A DNA stretch of 64,000 bases from Acidobacterium sp049965615 (GTDB lineage: Bacteria; Acidobacteriota; Terriglobia; Terriglobales; Acidobacteriaceae), in the NCBI GenBank assembly GCA_049965615.1, contig JBMFWD010000002.1, forward strand, positions 1 to 64,000. Reading direction: 5' to 3'. Both the position numbers and the translations under genes were made by a program. The notes below the pieces were generated by a model. That model saw only the letters and a program-made list of their open reading frames with translations, was not told the DNA's origin and searched no databases. This document shows positions 51,941-61,608 of the stretch, in pieces. Every line of letters begins with the position of its first letter. Position 1 is the first letter of the stretch.

Positions 51941-52834
51941 ATGGAGCGTGAGCGTCATGTGCCGGTTCTTTTACAGGATGCGATCCAATTCCTGAACGTG
52001 CGCCGGGGCGGCACCTATGTGGATGCCACCCTGGGATTCGCAGGACACTCGACGGCCATAGCAAGGTTGCTTGGGCCGGAGGGCACGCTGATCGCCTTTG
52101 ACCGCGATCCGGAAGCCATGAGGCTGGCCCGGGAGCGTATCGAGGCACTGCGTGAGGAGTCAGGGGCGGAGATGCCCCGGGTGATTCTGCACGACACGGA
52201 GTTCAGCGAGGCCGGGCAACTGATAGAGCCCCGCAGCCTCGACGGCCTGCTGGCCGACTTCGGCGCCAGTTCGATGCACTTTGACGAAGCGCACAGAGGA
52301 TTCAGTTTTCAGGCGGAAGGCCCACTCGACATGCGGATGAATCCGCGGGTGGGGACAACCGCCGCACAAGTGGTAAACCAGTTCGGCGAAAAACAGCTCG
52401 CCGACCTGATTTACGAATTCGGAGAGGAAAGGAGGTCGCGGAGAATCGCCAGAGCCATTGTCAGGGCACGGCCGATCAGCACTACTGCGCAGCTTGCGCG
52501 GGTTGTTTCGGCCGCTGCCCCGGCGATGAAATCCGAGCGAATTCATCCGGCGACGCGAACCTTTCAGGCGCTCCGAATCTACGTAAACCAGGAACTGGGG
52601 CAAATCGAGGCGCTGCTCAACGCGGCGCCCGCGCTTCTGAAGCCCGGAGGAAGGCTGGTGGTGATCAGCTTCCATTCCCTCGAAGACCGCATTGCAAAAG
52701 ATGCGCTGCGCGAGGGCGGGCGAGATGGGATTTACGAGGTACTTACCCGCAAGCCGGTTACGGCCGGCCCGGAGGAAACGGATCGCAACCCGCGCGCACG
52801 CAGCGCGAAGCTGCGCGCCGCGGAACGTAAGTAG
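51941..52834 (+). CDS. rsmH: 16S rRNA (cytosine-1402 N4)-methyltransferase
   Basis: 297 residues, ribosome site GGGGGAG. SAM motif YVDATLGFAGHSTAIARLLG, then LIAFDRDPEAM, and the family stretches LDGLLADFGASSMHFDEAHRG, FSFQAEGPLDMRMN, RPISTTAQLARVV, THPATRTFQALRIYVNQEL-like (IHPATRTFQALRIYVNQELG) and LVVISFHSLEDRI. Near the start HVPVLLQDAIQFL replaces the usual HxPVLL. The C-terminus ends NPRARSAKLRAAER. Second gene of the dcw cluster as in most bacteria. Confidence 0.96.
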   Translation: MERERHVPVLLQDAIQFLNVRRGGTYVDATLGFAGHSTAIARLLGPEGTLIAFDRDPEAMRLARERIEALREESGAEMPRVILHDTEFSEAGQLIEPRSLDGLLADFGASSMHFDEAHRGFSFQAEGPLDMRMNPRVGTTAAQVVNQFGEKQLADLIYEFGEERRSRRIARAIVRARPISTTAQLARVVSAAAPAMKSERIHPATRTFQALRIYVNQELGQIEALLNAAPALLKPGGRLVVISFHSLEDRIAKDALREGGRDGIYEVLTRKPVTAGPEETDRNPRARSAKLRAAERK

Positions 52835-53010
52835 CAGTTAGCAGCAGCAAGACAAGATATCGGGCCCAGGGTCGTCCCGCCGCAGTAAAAACAGCGAAAG
52901 TTACACCTCAGACGACTTCTGCAACACCAACGCCTTCCAGAACTCAGCGGCCCTGGCCCGGTCGCAAGGAAGGGAAACAGCAGTACCGGCAAGGGAATCA
53001 GGAGAAGACC

Positions 53011-53529
53011 ATGGCGACACAGGTCATGACAGGATTTGAGGGGATGGACGCAGGGCGCTCGCATCGCGATCGTGTGCAGGATCGCATTCGGGAGCGCAAT
53101 CTCGCGCTTCTGGCCGCGCAGCAGCGGGCGCGCCGCGGTCCCACGCCCGAGGTTTTCTTCGCCAAGAAGATTGACAACAGCCGTCTGGTGAAGGCGGATG
53201 ATCCACAGCGCAACAAAGAGATGCGCAGCTTCGCCATGGCGATCGGGATTCTTTGCTGCCTGATCCTGATTTACGGCTGGCAGCACTTCAGCGCCATCGA
53301 GTACGGCTACAGCATCGCCTCGCAGAAGCAGGAGCTTCGCAAGCTGCAGGAGTCGAACTATCACCTGCGGTTGACCGAAGCGCAGTTGAACAATCCCGGC
53401 CGCATTGACCGGCTGGCCAACCAGCTTGGACTGGCGGCTCCCACGCCCGGGCAGGTGGTGCGTCCTGACGGCGCGCTGAACGCCAATGCGCCTGTGCTGG
53501 CTGAGAACACGCCTCCGCCGATGCGCTAA
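53011..53529 (+). CDS. ftsL: FtsL-like division protein
   Basis: 172 residues, ribosome site AGGAG. An 70-residue charged cytoplasmic N-terminus, one membrane segment (about 73-92, SFAMAIGILCCLILIYGW) and a periplasmic coiled coil (about 97-125, IASQKQELRKLQESNYHLRL), followed by RIDRLANQLGLAAPTPGQVV, the typical end of FtsL/DivIC proteins, and a Pro/Ala tail. It is part of the FtsQLB complex that activates septal wall synthesis. The 176 bases before it carry an in-frame open stretch without any start codon. Confidence 0.88.
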   Translation: MATQVMTGFEGMDAGRSHRDRVQDRIRERNLALLAAQQRARRGPTPEVFFAKKIDNSRLVKADDPQRNKEMRSFAMAIGILCCLILIYGWQHFSAIEYGYSIASQKQELRKLQESNYHLRLTEAQLNNPGRIDRLANQLGLAAPTPGQVVRPDGALNANAPVLAENTPPPMR

Positions 53530-53576
53530 GAGACCTTGGGGAAATCGTCTCCAATGCGTTTTAAGGGAGGGACTTT

Positions 53577-55910
53577 ATGCCGGCAGTAGCAACGTCAGCA
53601 AAGCCCTCCCGCCCCCGCACGTCGAATAAAAATTCCAGTTCCGTTCCGCTCTCGACGCCCATGCAGCGCTGGCGCGTCTTCAGCGTTCCGCTGTTCTTCC
53701 TGTTCTGGACGGTGGTGATCGTCCTGCGCCTGTTTTTCGTCCAGATTGTGGAGCACCACAAGTATGTGGAGGAGGCAGCCAACCAGCAGGAGCGCACCTT
53801 CCAGGTAGAACCGCGACGTGGCATCATTTACGACCGCGACCTGCATGGGCTGGCGATGACCGTTTATGCCGAGTCCGCTTACGCCGTGCCGTGGCAGGTG
53901 GGCGCGGACAAGGCGCATGACGCGGATGTGCTGGCCGCGATTGTCCATACCAACCCCGAAGACCGCTACACCAGCGCACACGATATTCTGGCGCGCCTGA
54001 ATGCCTCGCGCGACTTTGCATGGGTAGCGCGCAAGATGGACTCCTCAGTCTACGAACGCGTGAAGGCGCTTCATCTGAAGGGCGTCTATTTCCAGCGCGA
54101 GTTCAAGCGCTACTACCCGGATCAGAATCTTGCGGCGCAGATGCTGGGCTTTGTGGGCTCCAGCGGCGAAGGTCTGGGCGGGCTGGAATACCAGTTCAAC
54201 AAGAAGCTGCAGGGTACGCCGGGCCGCATGTATACCGCCGTAGACGCGCGTCGCCACGTGCTCGGCAGCAAGGAGCGCGACCCCAGGCCGGGTGAAAATC
54301 TGGTTCTCACCATCGACGCCAACATCCAGTACATGGCCGAGAAGGCGCTAGACGAGAATATGGAGCGCACGAAGGCGCGGCGCGGCATCATCATTGTGCA
54401 GGATCCGCATACCGGGCAGATTCTGGCGCTGGCGCAGTGGCCTACCTTCAATCCGAATCACTATCGCTACAACAATCCGGACAGCCTGATCGACTGGGCT
54501 GTCAGCGACGTCTTCGAGCCCGGCTCGATGTTTAAGATCGTCACTTATTCGGCCGCGCTTCAGCAACATGTGATTACGACGGATTCCCTGATTCACACGC
54601 TCGGCGGCAGCATCAATGTGCATGGGCGCGTTGTGCATGACGACCGCGACGTGATTCGCTTTGAGCACCAGCATGGCAATGTGCTCACCGCACGGCAGGC
54701 GCTGGCGCAGTCCAGCAACGTGGCTGCGGTGGAGATTGGAGAGCGGCTCGGCAAGGACGAACTGTACCACTACATTCGCGAGTTCGGCTTTGGCCAGCGC
54801 TCCGGCATTCGCCTGCCGGGAGAGACCGCGGGTCTGCTGCGCCCGCCCAATCGCTGGGGTCCCACGGCCATTGGCTCGGTGCCCATGGGCTACGCGGTGG
54901 GCATTACGCCGATCCAGCTTGTTTCCATGGCTTCGACCGTTGCGAACGGCGGTGTGTATCTGCCCCCGCGCATCGTGATGGATGTGACGCCGAAATCTCC
55001 GGGACAGGGCCTGCAGGCAGACCCATATCATCCGGAAACAAGTGTGCCTAACCCGCTGCCGCCGGGCGCGCACCGGGTCATCTCAGAGCTGACGGCGGCC
55101 AAGATGCGCTCCATGCTGGAAGGCGTGGTGGATACGGGCACGGGCATTCCCGCGCAGTTGAACGGTTATAGCGCAGCCGGCAAAACGGGCACCGCGGAGA
55201 AGATCGATCCGCGCACGCATACCTACTCCAAGCGCCTGTACGTGGCCTCGTTCGTCGGCTTTGCGCCGGTTAATGATCCGGCGGTCACCATTGCCGTCAT
55301 CACCGACGCGCCGGAGTACAAATACCGCTTTGGCACCTCGGCCAGCGCACCTGTCTTCCGCGAACTCGCGCAGGAGATTCTCGAGTACCTGGGCGTGCCG
55401 CACGACCAGCCGGTGAAGACGCCCAAGGAAATTGCCCAGGAGATCAAGAACGCGCCGAAGGAGTCCGATCCGCAGGAGCAGACCGACGACATGAACTCGC
55501 TCTTTGCCGAGGTCAATCATCTGCCTGCGAATGATCCATTGCGCTCGACAAGTCTTCCCGGCGTTGCTCCGGTTGTGGACCAGCGTGTGGCCGAGGACAA
55601 GTCGCACGGCTTAGACAACACGCCTGCTGCCGCGCCTCGGCCACAAATAAAGATGCAGGCGCCTGCCGCACCTTCTACCGTCTCAGTACCGGAGCCGCCT
55701 GCCGCACCCGGCGATGTTACGGTGAACGCGAAGCCGACAGTTACGGTGCCTTCGTTTGCCGGCGAGTCGGTGCGTGAGGTCATTGAGAAGGCCGGAGCCA
55801 CGGGGCTGGGCGTGCAGGTGCTGGGTTCCGGGATGGCCGCCGAGCAGGTTCCAGCGGCGGGAACCAAGGTTCCGCAGGGCACGCAGATTGTCGTTCGCTT
55901 TCATCCGTAA
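53577..55910 (+). CDS. ftsI: FtsI-type penicillin-binding protein with PASTA domain
   Basis: 777 residues. Membrane anchor about 36-57, PBP dimerisation domain (EPRRGIIYDRDLHGLAMTVY) and transpeptidase domain with catalytic Ser 317 in GSMFK, SSN at 379-381 and KTGTAEK (536-542). A Pro/Ala-rich linker leads to one C-terminal PASTA domain (about 709-777, VTVPSFAGESVREVIEKAGA). It cross-links septal peptidoglycan with FtsW. The PASTA tail is usual in Gram-positive PBPs and less so in diderms, but known in several other phyla. 47 bases follow ftsL. Confidence 0.95.
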   Translation: MPAVATSAKPSRPRTSNKNSSSVPLSTPMQRWRVFSVPLFFLFWTVVIVLRLFFVQIVEHHKYVEEAANQQERTFQVEPRRGIIYDRDLHGLAMTVYAESAYAVPWQVGADKAHDADVLAAIVHTNPEDRYTSAHDILARLNASRDFAWVARKMDSSVYERVKALHLKGVYFQREFKRYYPDQNLAAQMLGFVGSSGEGLGGLEYQFNKKLQGTPGRMYTAVDARRHVLGSKERDPRPGENLVLTIDANIQYMAEKALDENMERTKARRGIIIVQDPHTGQILALAQWPTFNPNHYRYNNPDSLIDWAVSDVFEPGSMFKIVTYSAALQQHVITTDSLIHTLGGSINVHGRVVHDDRDVIRFEHQHGNVLTARQALAQSSNVAAVEIGERLGKDELYHYIREFGFGQRSGIRLPGETAGLLRPPNRWGPTAIGSVPMGYAVGITPIQLVSMASTVANGGVYLPPRIVMDVTPKSPGQGLQADPYHPETSVPNPLPPGAHRVISELTAAKMRSMLEGVVDTGTGIPAQLNGYSAAGKTGTAEKIDPRTHTYSKRLYVASFVGFAPVNDPAVTIAVITDAPEYKYRFGTSASAPVFRELAQEILEYLGVPHDQPVKTPKEIAQEIKNAPKESDPQEQTDDMNSLFAEVNHLPANDPLRSTSLPGVAPVVDQRVAEDKSHGLDNTPAAAPRPQIKMQAPAAPSTVSVPEPPAAPGDVTVNAKPTVTVPSFAGESVREVIEKAGATGLGVQVLGSGMAAEQVPAAGTKVPQGTQIVVRFHP

Positions 55911-55997
55911 AATGCAGTTCGGGAGCGATTTCCGCCCGGCGCAGCAGAAAACAATTTCCACTTGCGTCAACCCCCTGAGATTCGTTCTTCTTGCACT

Positions 55998-57506
55998 ATG
56001 CAATTCAGCAGCATGCTTGACGGCGTGGCGGTGCTCCGCCGCTCTGGACCAGACCCGGAGATCACGGGCATCGAGTACGATTCGCGCCGCGTTGCGCCGG
56101 GCGCGCTGTTCGTGGCCATGCGCGGGGAAACCGTGGACGGCAACCGCTTCATCGCCTCAGCGATCGAGAAGGGCGCGGCTGCCATTCTCACGGACTCGGC
56201 CGATGCCATGGCCGAGTGGTCCTCGCGGGCCGAGGTAACCATGGCGCAGATGCCGCATGGCCGCAACGCCATGGCTGTGGCGGCGGCGAATTTCTTTGGG
56301 CATCCGGAAAAGCAGCTTGCCATCACCGGCGTGACCGGAACCAACGGCAAAACCACCACGGCGTTCCTGGTGGAGGGGTTGCTGCAGTGCGTGAACCGCA
56401 AGACCGTCCTGGTGGGCACCATCGAGTATCATCTGGCCGGGCAGGTGCTGGCCTCGCCGCACACCACGCCGGAGTCGCGCGATCTGCTGGAGCTGTTCCG
56501 GCGCGGCGTGGATGCCGGAGCGACGGAGGCGGTGATGGAGGTCTCATCGCATGCGCTGGCGCAGGGCCGCGTCTTTGGAGTGCCGTATGACGTGGCGATC
56601 TTTACAAATCTAACGCGCGACCATCTCGACTTCCACGGCACGATGGACGCTTACTTTGCGGCCAAGCGGAGGCTGTTTGACGCCAGCCTGGGGCGCGCCC
56701 CGCGCGTTGCCGTGGTGAATGCGGATGATGCTTACGGCGCGCAGCTTGCCGAATACGCCCGTGCGCAGGGAAGTGAAGTATTTACCTACGGCATCGAGCA
56801 CGGCGACTTTCGCGCGGAGGCGGTCGAGATGGGCAGCCGCGGCATGCAGTTCCGGCTGCGGACGCCCTTTGGCGCGGCGCAGGTGACGACGAAGCTCATT
56901 GGCCGCGTGAATGTGTACAACCTGCTGGCGGCCTCGGCGGCGGCGCTGGCGCGCGGCCTTACGCTCTGCGAGGTGGTCTCGGCGATTGCCACGCTGCCGA
57001 GCGTTCCGGGCCGCTTCCAGACCATTGACGAAGGCCAGTCCTTCGCCGTGGTGGTCGACTACGCGCACACCGATGACGCCCTGCGCAACCTGATTGCGCT
57101 GGCCCGCGATCTGGTTCGCGAGAACAACGGCCGCGTGATTACGATGTTCGGCTGCGGCGGCGACCGCGACCGCACCAAGCGCCCGCTGATGGGCCGCGCC
57201 GCGGCGGAGGGCAGCGACCTGGTAGTGCTGACTTCGGACAATCCGCGCAGCGAAGAGCCGGAGGCGATTCTGGTGGACATCCTGCCTGGCCTGGATGGCC
57301 TTGAAACGCCTTATGTGCAGGAGCCGGACCGCATTCGCGCCATCTACGCCGCCGTGCGCGCGGCGCGCGCCGGAGACATCGTTCTGCTGGCCGGCAAGGG
57401 GCACGAGAAGACACAAACCCTCCGGCAGGGTACGATTCCTTTTGACGATGCTGCCGTGGCTGCGGCCGCTCTGCAAGAACTGAAGGCTACTGGAGCCTCC
57501 GCATGA
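55998..57506 (+). CDS. murE: UDP-N-acetylmuramoyl-L-alanyl-D-glutamate ligase adding meso-diaminopimelate
   Basis: 502 residues from ATG 55998 (MQFSSMLDGVAVL); an in-frame TTG 36 bases earlier is less likely. ATP site VTGTNGKTTTAFLVEG, then TTPESRDLLELF, VMEVSSHALAQGRV and NLTRDHLDFHGTMD. The DNPR motif (TSDNPRSEEP) is the known mark for meso-diaminopimelate as the added amino acid, in agreement with a Gram-negative-type wall. Overlaps murF by four bases. Confidence 0.96.
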   Translation: MQFSSMLDGVAVLRRSGPDPEITGIEYDSRRVAPGALFVAMRGETVDGNRFIASAIEKGAAAILTDSADAMAEWSSRAEVTMAQMPHGRNAMAVAAANFFGHPEKQLAITGVTGTNGKTTTAFLVEGLLQCVNRKTVLVGTIEYHLAGQVLASPHTTPESRDLLELFRRGVDAGATEAVMEVSSHALAQGRVFGVPYDVAIFTNLTRDHLDFHGTMDAYFAAKRRLFDASLGRAPRVAVVNADDAYGAQLAEYARAQGSEVFTYGIEHGDFRAEAVEMGSRGMQFRLRTPFGAAQVTTKLIGRVNVYNLLAASAAALARGLTLCEVVSAIATLPSVPGRFQTIDEGQSFAVVVDYAHTDDALRNLIALARDLVRENNGRVITMFGCGGDRDRTKRPLMGRAAAEGSDLVVLTSDNPRSEEPEAILVDILPGLDGLETPYVQEPDRIRAIYAAVRAARAGDIVLLAGKGHEKTQTLRQGTIPFDDAAVAAAALQELKATGASA

Positions 57507-58912
57507 AGCTCACGCTCGAACAGATTGCACGCTGGTGTGGCGGCGAGTTGCGCTGCGCCAATCCCGCGCATCCGGCTACCGGATATTCGATTGATTCGCG
57601 CACGCTGGAGCCCGGCGACCTGTTCTTCGCGATTCATGGAGAGCGCTTCGACGGACATGAATTTATTGCCGCGGCGCAGGAGCGCGGAGCCGTTGCCGCC
57701 GTGGTGGCGCGTTCGTGGATTGCCGGGCTGGGTGCCGCTCCGGACTATACCCACATCGTGGTGGAAGACACGCTGGTTGCCCTGCAGCATCTTGCCTCGG
57801 CCGTGCGTCGCCACTGGGGCAAGCGCGTAGTCGGCATCACGGGTTCGGCAGGCAAAACCACGACAAAGGAAGCCGTTGCCACCGTGCTGGGCGTTGGTTA
57901 TTCGGTGCTGAAGTCGCGGGGCAACCTCAACAACAATTACGGCTTGCCGCTGCAGTTGCTGCGGCTGGAGCCGGAGCACGACGTGGCCGTGATCGAAATG
58001 GGCATGAACCACGCGGGAGAAATCACGGCGCTGGCCCGCATTGCCGCGCCCAACTGGGGCGTGGTCACCAACGTGGGCCGCGCTCACATTGAGAATTTCC
58101 CTGACGGCATTGCCGGCATTGCGCGCGCCAAGTATGAGCTCATCCAGTCGCTGCCGCCCGACGGCATTGCCTTCCTCAACTGCGACGATCCTTACGTTTC
58201 GCAGTTTGGCCGCGACTTTCATGGGCGGGTCATCCACTTCGGGCGCGGTCCCTGCGCCAACCTGCGCGTGGAGCAGATTGAAAACCTTGGCCCGGACGGC
58301 CTGCGACTGGCGGTGCATGCGGACGGCCAGCGAGCGTCCCTGCACCTTCATTTGCTGGGCGAGCATAACGTCTCAAACATTCTGGCCGCGCTCGCCGTGG
58401 GCCTGGCGGCGGAGATTCCGCTCGACATGGCGGCCCGCGCCCTCGAATCGCTGCAGCCGGAGGACAAGCGCGGCGAAGTGCTCACCTGGCACGGCGCGAC
58501 CATCATCAATGACTGCTACAACTCGAACCCCGAGGCGCTGAAGGCCATGATCGCCACGCTGGCCGGCATGCCCGCCGGGCGGCGCATCGTGGTGGCGGGA
58601 GAAATGCTGGAGCTGGGTACGGAATCGCCAGCGCTGCATGCCGCCTGCGGCAAAGCTGCCGCGGAAGCAGGGGTGAATCTTGTCATCGGCGTGCGTGGCG
58701 CGGCCAACAGCATGGTGGACGCGGCACGGGCAGCCGGCGTGGAGGCTCAATACCTGGAAACGCCCGAAGAGGCGGGCGAGTGGCTGCGTGCAAATCTGCG
58801 CGAGGGCGACGCCGTGCTGCTGAAGGCTTCACGCGGCGTGCGGCTGGAGCGCGCGGTGCATCTGCTGCTGGCCAATGGAGAAAATTCCACCTGGGCAGGC
58901 GCGGCGCATTAG
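57503..58912 (+). CDS. murF: UDP-MurNAc-tripeptide--D-alanyl-D-alanine ligase
   Basis: 469 residues. Mur ligase with N-terminal substrate domain (YSIDSRTLEPGDLFFAIHGE), ATP site VGITGSAGKTTTKEAVA, LNNNYGLPLQLLRL, VIEMGMNHAGEITAL and NDCYNSNPEALKAMI. It adds D-Ala-D-Ala to the peptidoglycan precursor. ATGA overlap with murE indicates coupled translation. Confidence 0.96.
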   Translation: MKLTLEQIARWCGGELRCANPAHPATGYSIDSRTLEPGDLFFAIHGERFDGHEFIAAAQERGAVAAVVARSWIAGLGAAPDYTHIVVEDTLVALQHLASAVRRHWGKRVVGITGSAGKTTTKEAVATVLGVGYSVLKSRGNLNNNYGLPLQLLRLEPEHDVAVIEMGMNHAGEITALARIAAPNWGVVTNVGRAHIENFPDGIAGIARAKYELIQSLPPDGIAFLNCDDPYVSQFGRDFHGRVIHFGRGPCANLRVEQIENLGPDGLRLAVHADGQRASLHLHLLGEHNVSNILAALAVGLAAEIPLDMAARALESLQPEDKRGEVLTWHGATIINDCYNSNPEALKAMIATLAGMPAGRRIVVAGEMLELGTESPALHAACGKAAAEAGVNLVIGVRGAANSMVDAARAAGVEAQYLETPEEAGEWLRANLREGDAVLLKASRGVRLERAVHLLLANGENSTWAGAAH

Positions 58913-59006
58913 CCATCGCGATTCCCCCACCCGCGATGCACAGGCCAGCGGCGCGCGGTCCGCGTTAAGATAGTCACTACCGCCCGTTCACTTCGCCGGA
59001 GGAAGT

Positions 59007-60140
59007 TTGCTCTACTGGCTTCTCTATCAAAAGCTCTATCCGCACTTCAGCCCCTTCCGCATCTTTCGCTATCTCACCTTTCGGACGGCGTTTGCCTCGC
59101 TGACCGCACTGCTCATCGGTCTGCTCATTGGCCCGTATGTGATTGAAAAGCTGCGCGAATTCCAGATTGGCCAGTACATTCGCGAGGAAGGCCCGCAGGC
59201 TCATCAGAAAAAAGCCGGCACGCCGACCATGGGCGGCGTGCTCATCTGCACGGCCATCCTGCTGCCCACGCTGCTGTGGTCCGATCTTTCCGATCCGCTG
59301 GTGTGGGTCGTGATGCTCTCGACCATGGCCTTTGGCGCCATCGGTTTTGCCGATGATTACATCAAGATTGTCCACCGCAGGAATCTGGGTCTTTCGGCCC
59401 GCGCCAAGATGGGCCTGCAGATCCTTGCCTCGGCGCTGGTCGGCATTTCGCTCGTGTACCTGGAGTGGCAGGGCAGCTACAGCACGCAGTTGATGGTGCC
59501 ATTCTTCAAGAACCTGCGGCCGCGCTTCATGATTCCCGCGCTGGCGCAAATCCCGCACTTCGGGCTGCTGGCTTTCATCCCCTTTGTGCTGTTTGTGATT
59601 CTTGTCATCGTGGGATCAAGCAATGCGGTAAACCTCACGGACGGGCTGGACGGACTCGCCATCGGCTGCACCATTATTGCGGCGGGCGCGCTCACGGTGC
59701 TCACCTACGTCAGCGGCCACGCGGTTTTTGCCGACTACCTGGAGCTGCAGCGCATGCCGCTGGTGGGCGAGCTCACCATCTTTTGCGGCTCCATGGTCGG
59801 CGCGTCGATTGGTTTTCTCTGGTACAACGCGCATCCGGCGCAAATCTTTATGGGCGATGTAGGCTCGCTGGCCCTGGGCGGCGCCATCGGCACCATGGCG
59901 GTGGTCATCAAGCAGGAACTGCTGCTGCCCTTCATCGGCGGCATCTTCGTGGTGGAGGCCCTGTCGGTCATCCTGCAGGTGGGCAGCTACAAGCTGAGGA
60001 AAAAGCGGATCTTCCGCATGGCGCCGCTGCACCATCACTTTGAGCTGATGGGATGGTCGGAGTCCAAAGTCATCGTCCGCTTCTGGATTGGCGCGCTTGT
60101 GTTTGCACTTTTTGCACTGACCACATTGAAACTTCGCTAA
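59007..60140 (+). CDS. mraY: Phospho-N-acetylmuramoyl-pentapeptide transferase
   Basis: 377 residues from TTG 59007, with GGAGG five bases upstream; no ATG fits the family start better. A ten-span membrane enzyme making lipid I. Signatures: KKAGTPTMGGVLI, AIGFADDYIKI, SNAVNLTDGLDGLAIG (the Mg-binding Asp pair), NAHPAQIFMGDVGSLALGG and FRMAPLHHHFELMGW. Length is slightly above the E. coli enzyme. Murein genes continue 82 bases later with murD. Confidence 0.96.
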   Translation: MLYWLLYQKLYPHFSPFRIFRYLTFRTAFASLTALLIGLLIGPYVIEKLREFQIGQYIREEGPQAHQKKAGTPTMGGVLICTAILLPTLLWSDLSDPLVWVVMLSTMAFGAIGFADDYIKIVHRRNLGLSARAKMGLQILASALVGISLVYLEWQGSYSTQLMVPFFKNLRPRFMIPALAQIPHFGLLAFIPFVLFVILVIVGSSNAVNLTDGLDGLAIGCTIIAAGALTVLTYVSGHAVFADYLELQRMPLVGELTIFCGSMVGASIGFLWYNAHPAQIFMGDVGSLALGGAIGTMAVVIKQELLLPFIGGIFVVEALSVILQVGSYKLRKKRIFRMAPLHHHFELMGWSESKVIVRFWIGALVFALFALTTLKLR

Positions 60141-60222
60141 CGTGAGTGCCGCGTGGGACAATACTGGTGTTCGCGCCCGGCTTTGATTTTTCGTCCAAGA
60201 GCTAAGGGTCACAGGAATCTGT

Positions 60223-61608
60223 ATGGAGTTAAAGGGTAAGAAAGTTCTCGTCGTGGGCCTTGGCAAATCGGGACTTGCGGCCGCGCTGTTTCTGCGCCGC
60301 CGGGGCGCGCACGTCACTGTTTCCGACATTCGCAGCGCACAGGCGCTCGGCAAGGAGATTCCCGCGCTCATCGAGCAGGGCATTGCCGTGGAAGCCGGTG
60401 GCCATGGGCTGCTGACCTTCCGCCGCCAGGACCTCATCGTCGTGAGCCCGGGCGTACCGCTGACCACGCCCGAACTGTCGCAGGCGCAGAAATTCGGCAT
60501 TCCCATCATCGGAGAAGTGGAGCTCGCCGCGCGCTTCCTCAAGGGCAAGGTGATTGCCATCACCGGCTCCAACGGCAAGACCACCACCACCAGCCTTTGC
60601 GGCGAAATTCTGGTGAAGGCCGGCCAGCCCGTGCATGTGGGCGGCAATATCGGCCAGCCGGTCATCGGCCTGGTGGAAGACACCCGCGAAGATGGCTGGT
60701 CCGTGCTCGAAATCTCCAGTTTTCAACTGGAGACCACCGAGACCTTCCATCCCAACATCGCCGTCATTCTCAATATCACGCCCGATCACCTCGACCGCCA
60801 CGGCAGCTTTGAGAATTACGTTGCCGCCAAGGAGCGCATCTTCGCCTCGCAGTCCGCGGACGACATGCTCATCCTCAACGCCGATGACGACGTGGCCTCC
60901 CGCGCCGCAGCCCGCGCCAGATCGCAGGTTTTCTGGTTCAGCCGCAAGCGCGCCATCCGGCAGGGAGCGTTCGTGCACGAGGGCGTGATTCTCTTCCGCG
61001 CCTCGGAGCAGGCCGCGCCGGAACCGATCCTCAAGCTTGAAGAAATTCCGCTGAAAGGCGCGCACAACGTGGAGAATGTGCTTGCCGCGGTCTGCGCCGC
61101 ACGCCTGGCTGGAGCCTCACCGGAAGCGATCCGCGCCGCCGTTGCCGGGTTCCGAGCCGTGGAGCATCGCCTGGAGTTCGTCGCCGAAATCGACGGCGTG
61201 AGCTACTACAACGACTCCAAGGCCACCAATGTGGATGCGGCCATGAAGGCGATCGAATCCTTCCCCAGCGGTATTCATTTGATTCTGGGCGGCAAGGACA
61301 AGGACTCGGATTACCGCCAGCTTCGCCCGCTGCTGGCCGGGCGCGTCAAGGCGGTGTACACCATCGGGTCGGCTGCGGAAAAGATCATCACGCATCTGGA
61401 GGGCTCCGTGAAGCTGGTATCCGCCGGCACGCTGGACACGGCTGTTTCCCTGGCTGCGGAAGCAGCAGAGAAAGGCGACGTGGTGCTGCTGGCGCCCGCA
61501 TGCTCCAGTTTTGATCAGTTCGATAACTACGAACATCGAGGGCAAACTTTCAAGAGCATAGTTCTTGCCCGGCGAGGAGCCGTTGCATGGCAAAACGCGT
61601 CGGCGTAG
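60223..61608 (+). CDS. murD: UDP-N-acetylmuramoylalanine--D-glutamate ligase
   Basis: 461 residues. N-terminal Rossmann domain VLVVGLGKSGLAAALFLRRR, ATP site AITGSNGKTTTTSLCGE, GGNIGQP, VLEISSFQLETTETF, NITPDHLDRHGSFENYV, and C-terminal YYNDSKATNVDAAMKAIE and LLAPACSSFDQFDNYEHRG. It adds D-glutamate to UDP-MurNAc-L-Ala. Overlaps ftsW by 22 bases. Confidence 0.96.
   Translation: MELKGKKVLVVGLGKSGLAAALFLRRRGAHVTVSDIRSAQALGKEIPALIEQGIAVEAGGHGLLTFRRQDLIVVSPGVPLTTPELSQAQKFGIPIIGEVELAARFLKGKVIAITGSNGKTTTTSLCGEILVKAGQPVHVGGNIGQPVIGLVEDTREDGWSVLEISSFQLETTETFHPNIAVILNITPDHLDRHGSFENYVAAKERIFASQSADDMLILNADDDVASRAAARARSQVFWFSRKRAIRQGAFVHEGVILFRASEQAAPEPILKLEEIPLKGAHNVENVLAAVCAARLAGASPEAIRAAVAGFRAVEHRLEFVAEIDGVSYYNDSKATNVDAAMKAIESFPSGIHLILGGKDKDSDYRQLRPLLAGRVKAVYTIGSAAEKIITHLEGSVKLVSAGTLDTAVSLAAEAAEKGDVVLLAPACSSFDQFDNYEHRGQTFKSIVLARRGAVAWQNASA

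Noticed and set aside
52835..53010. Open stretch in frame with ftsL between rsmH and ftsL
   Set aside because: It contains no ATG, GTG or TTG start before 53011, and a stop bounds it at 52828-52830. The ftsL ATG has a good ribosome site.
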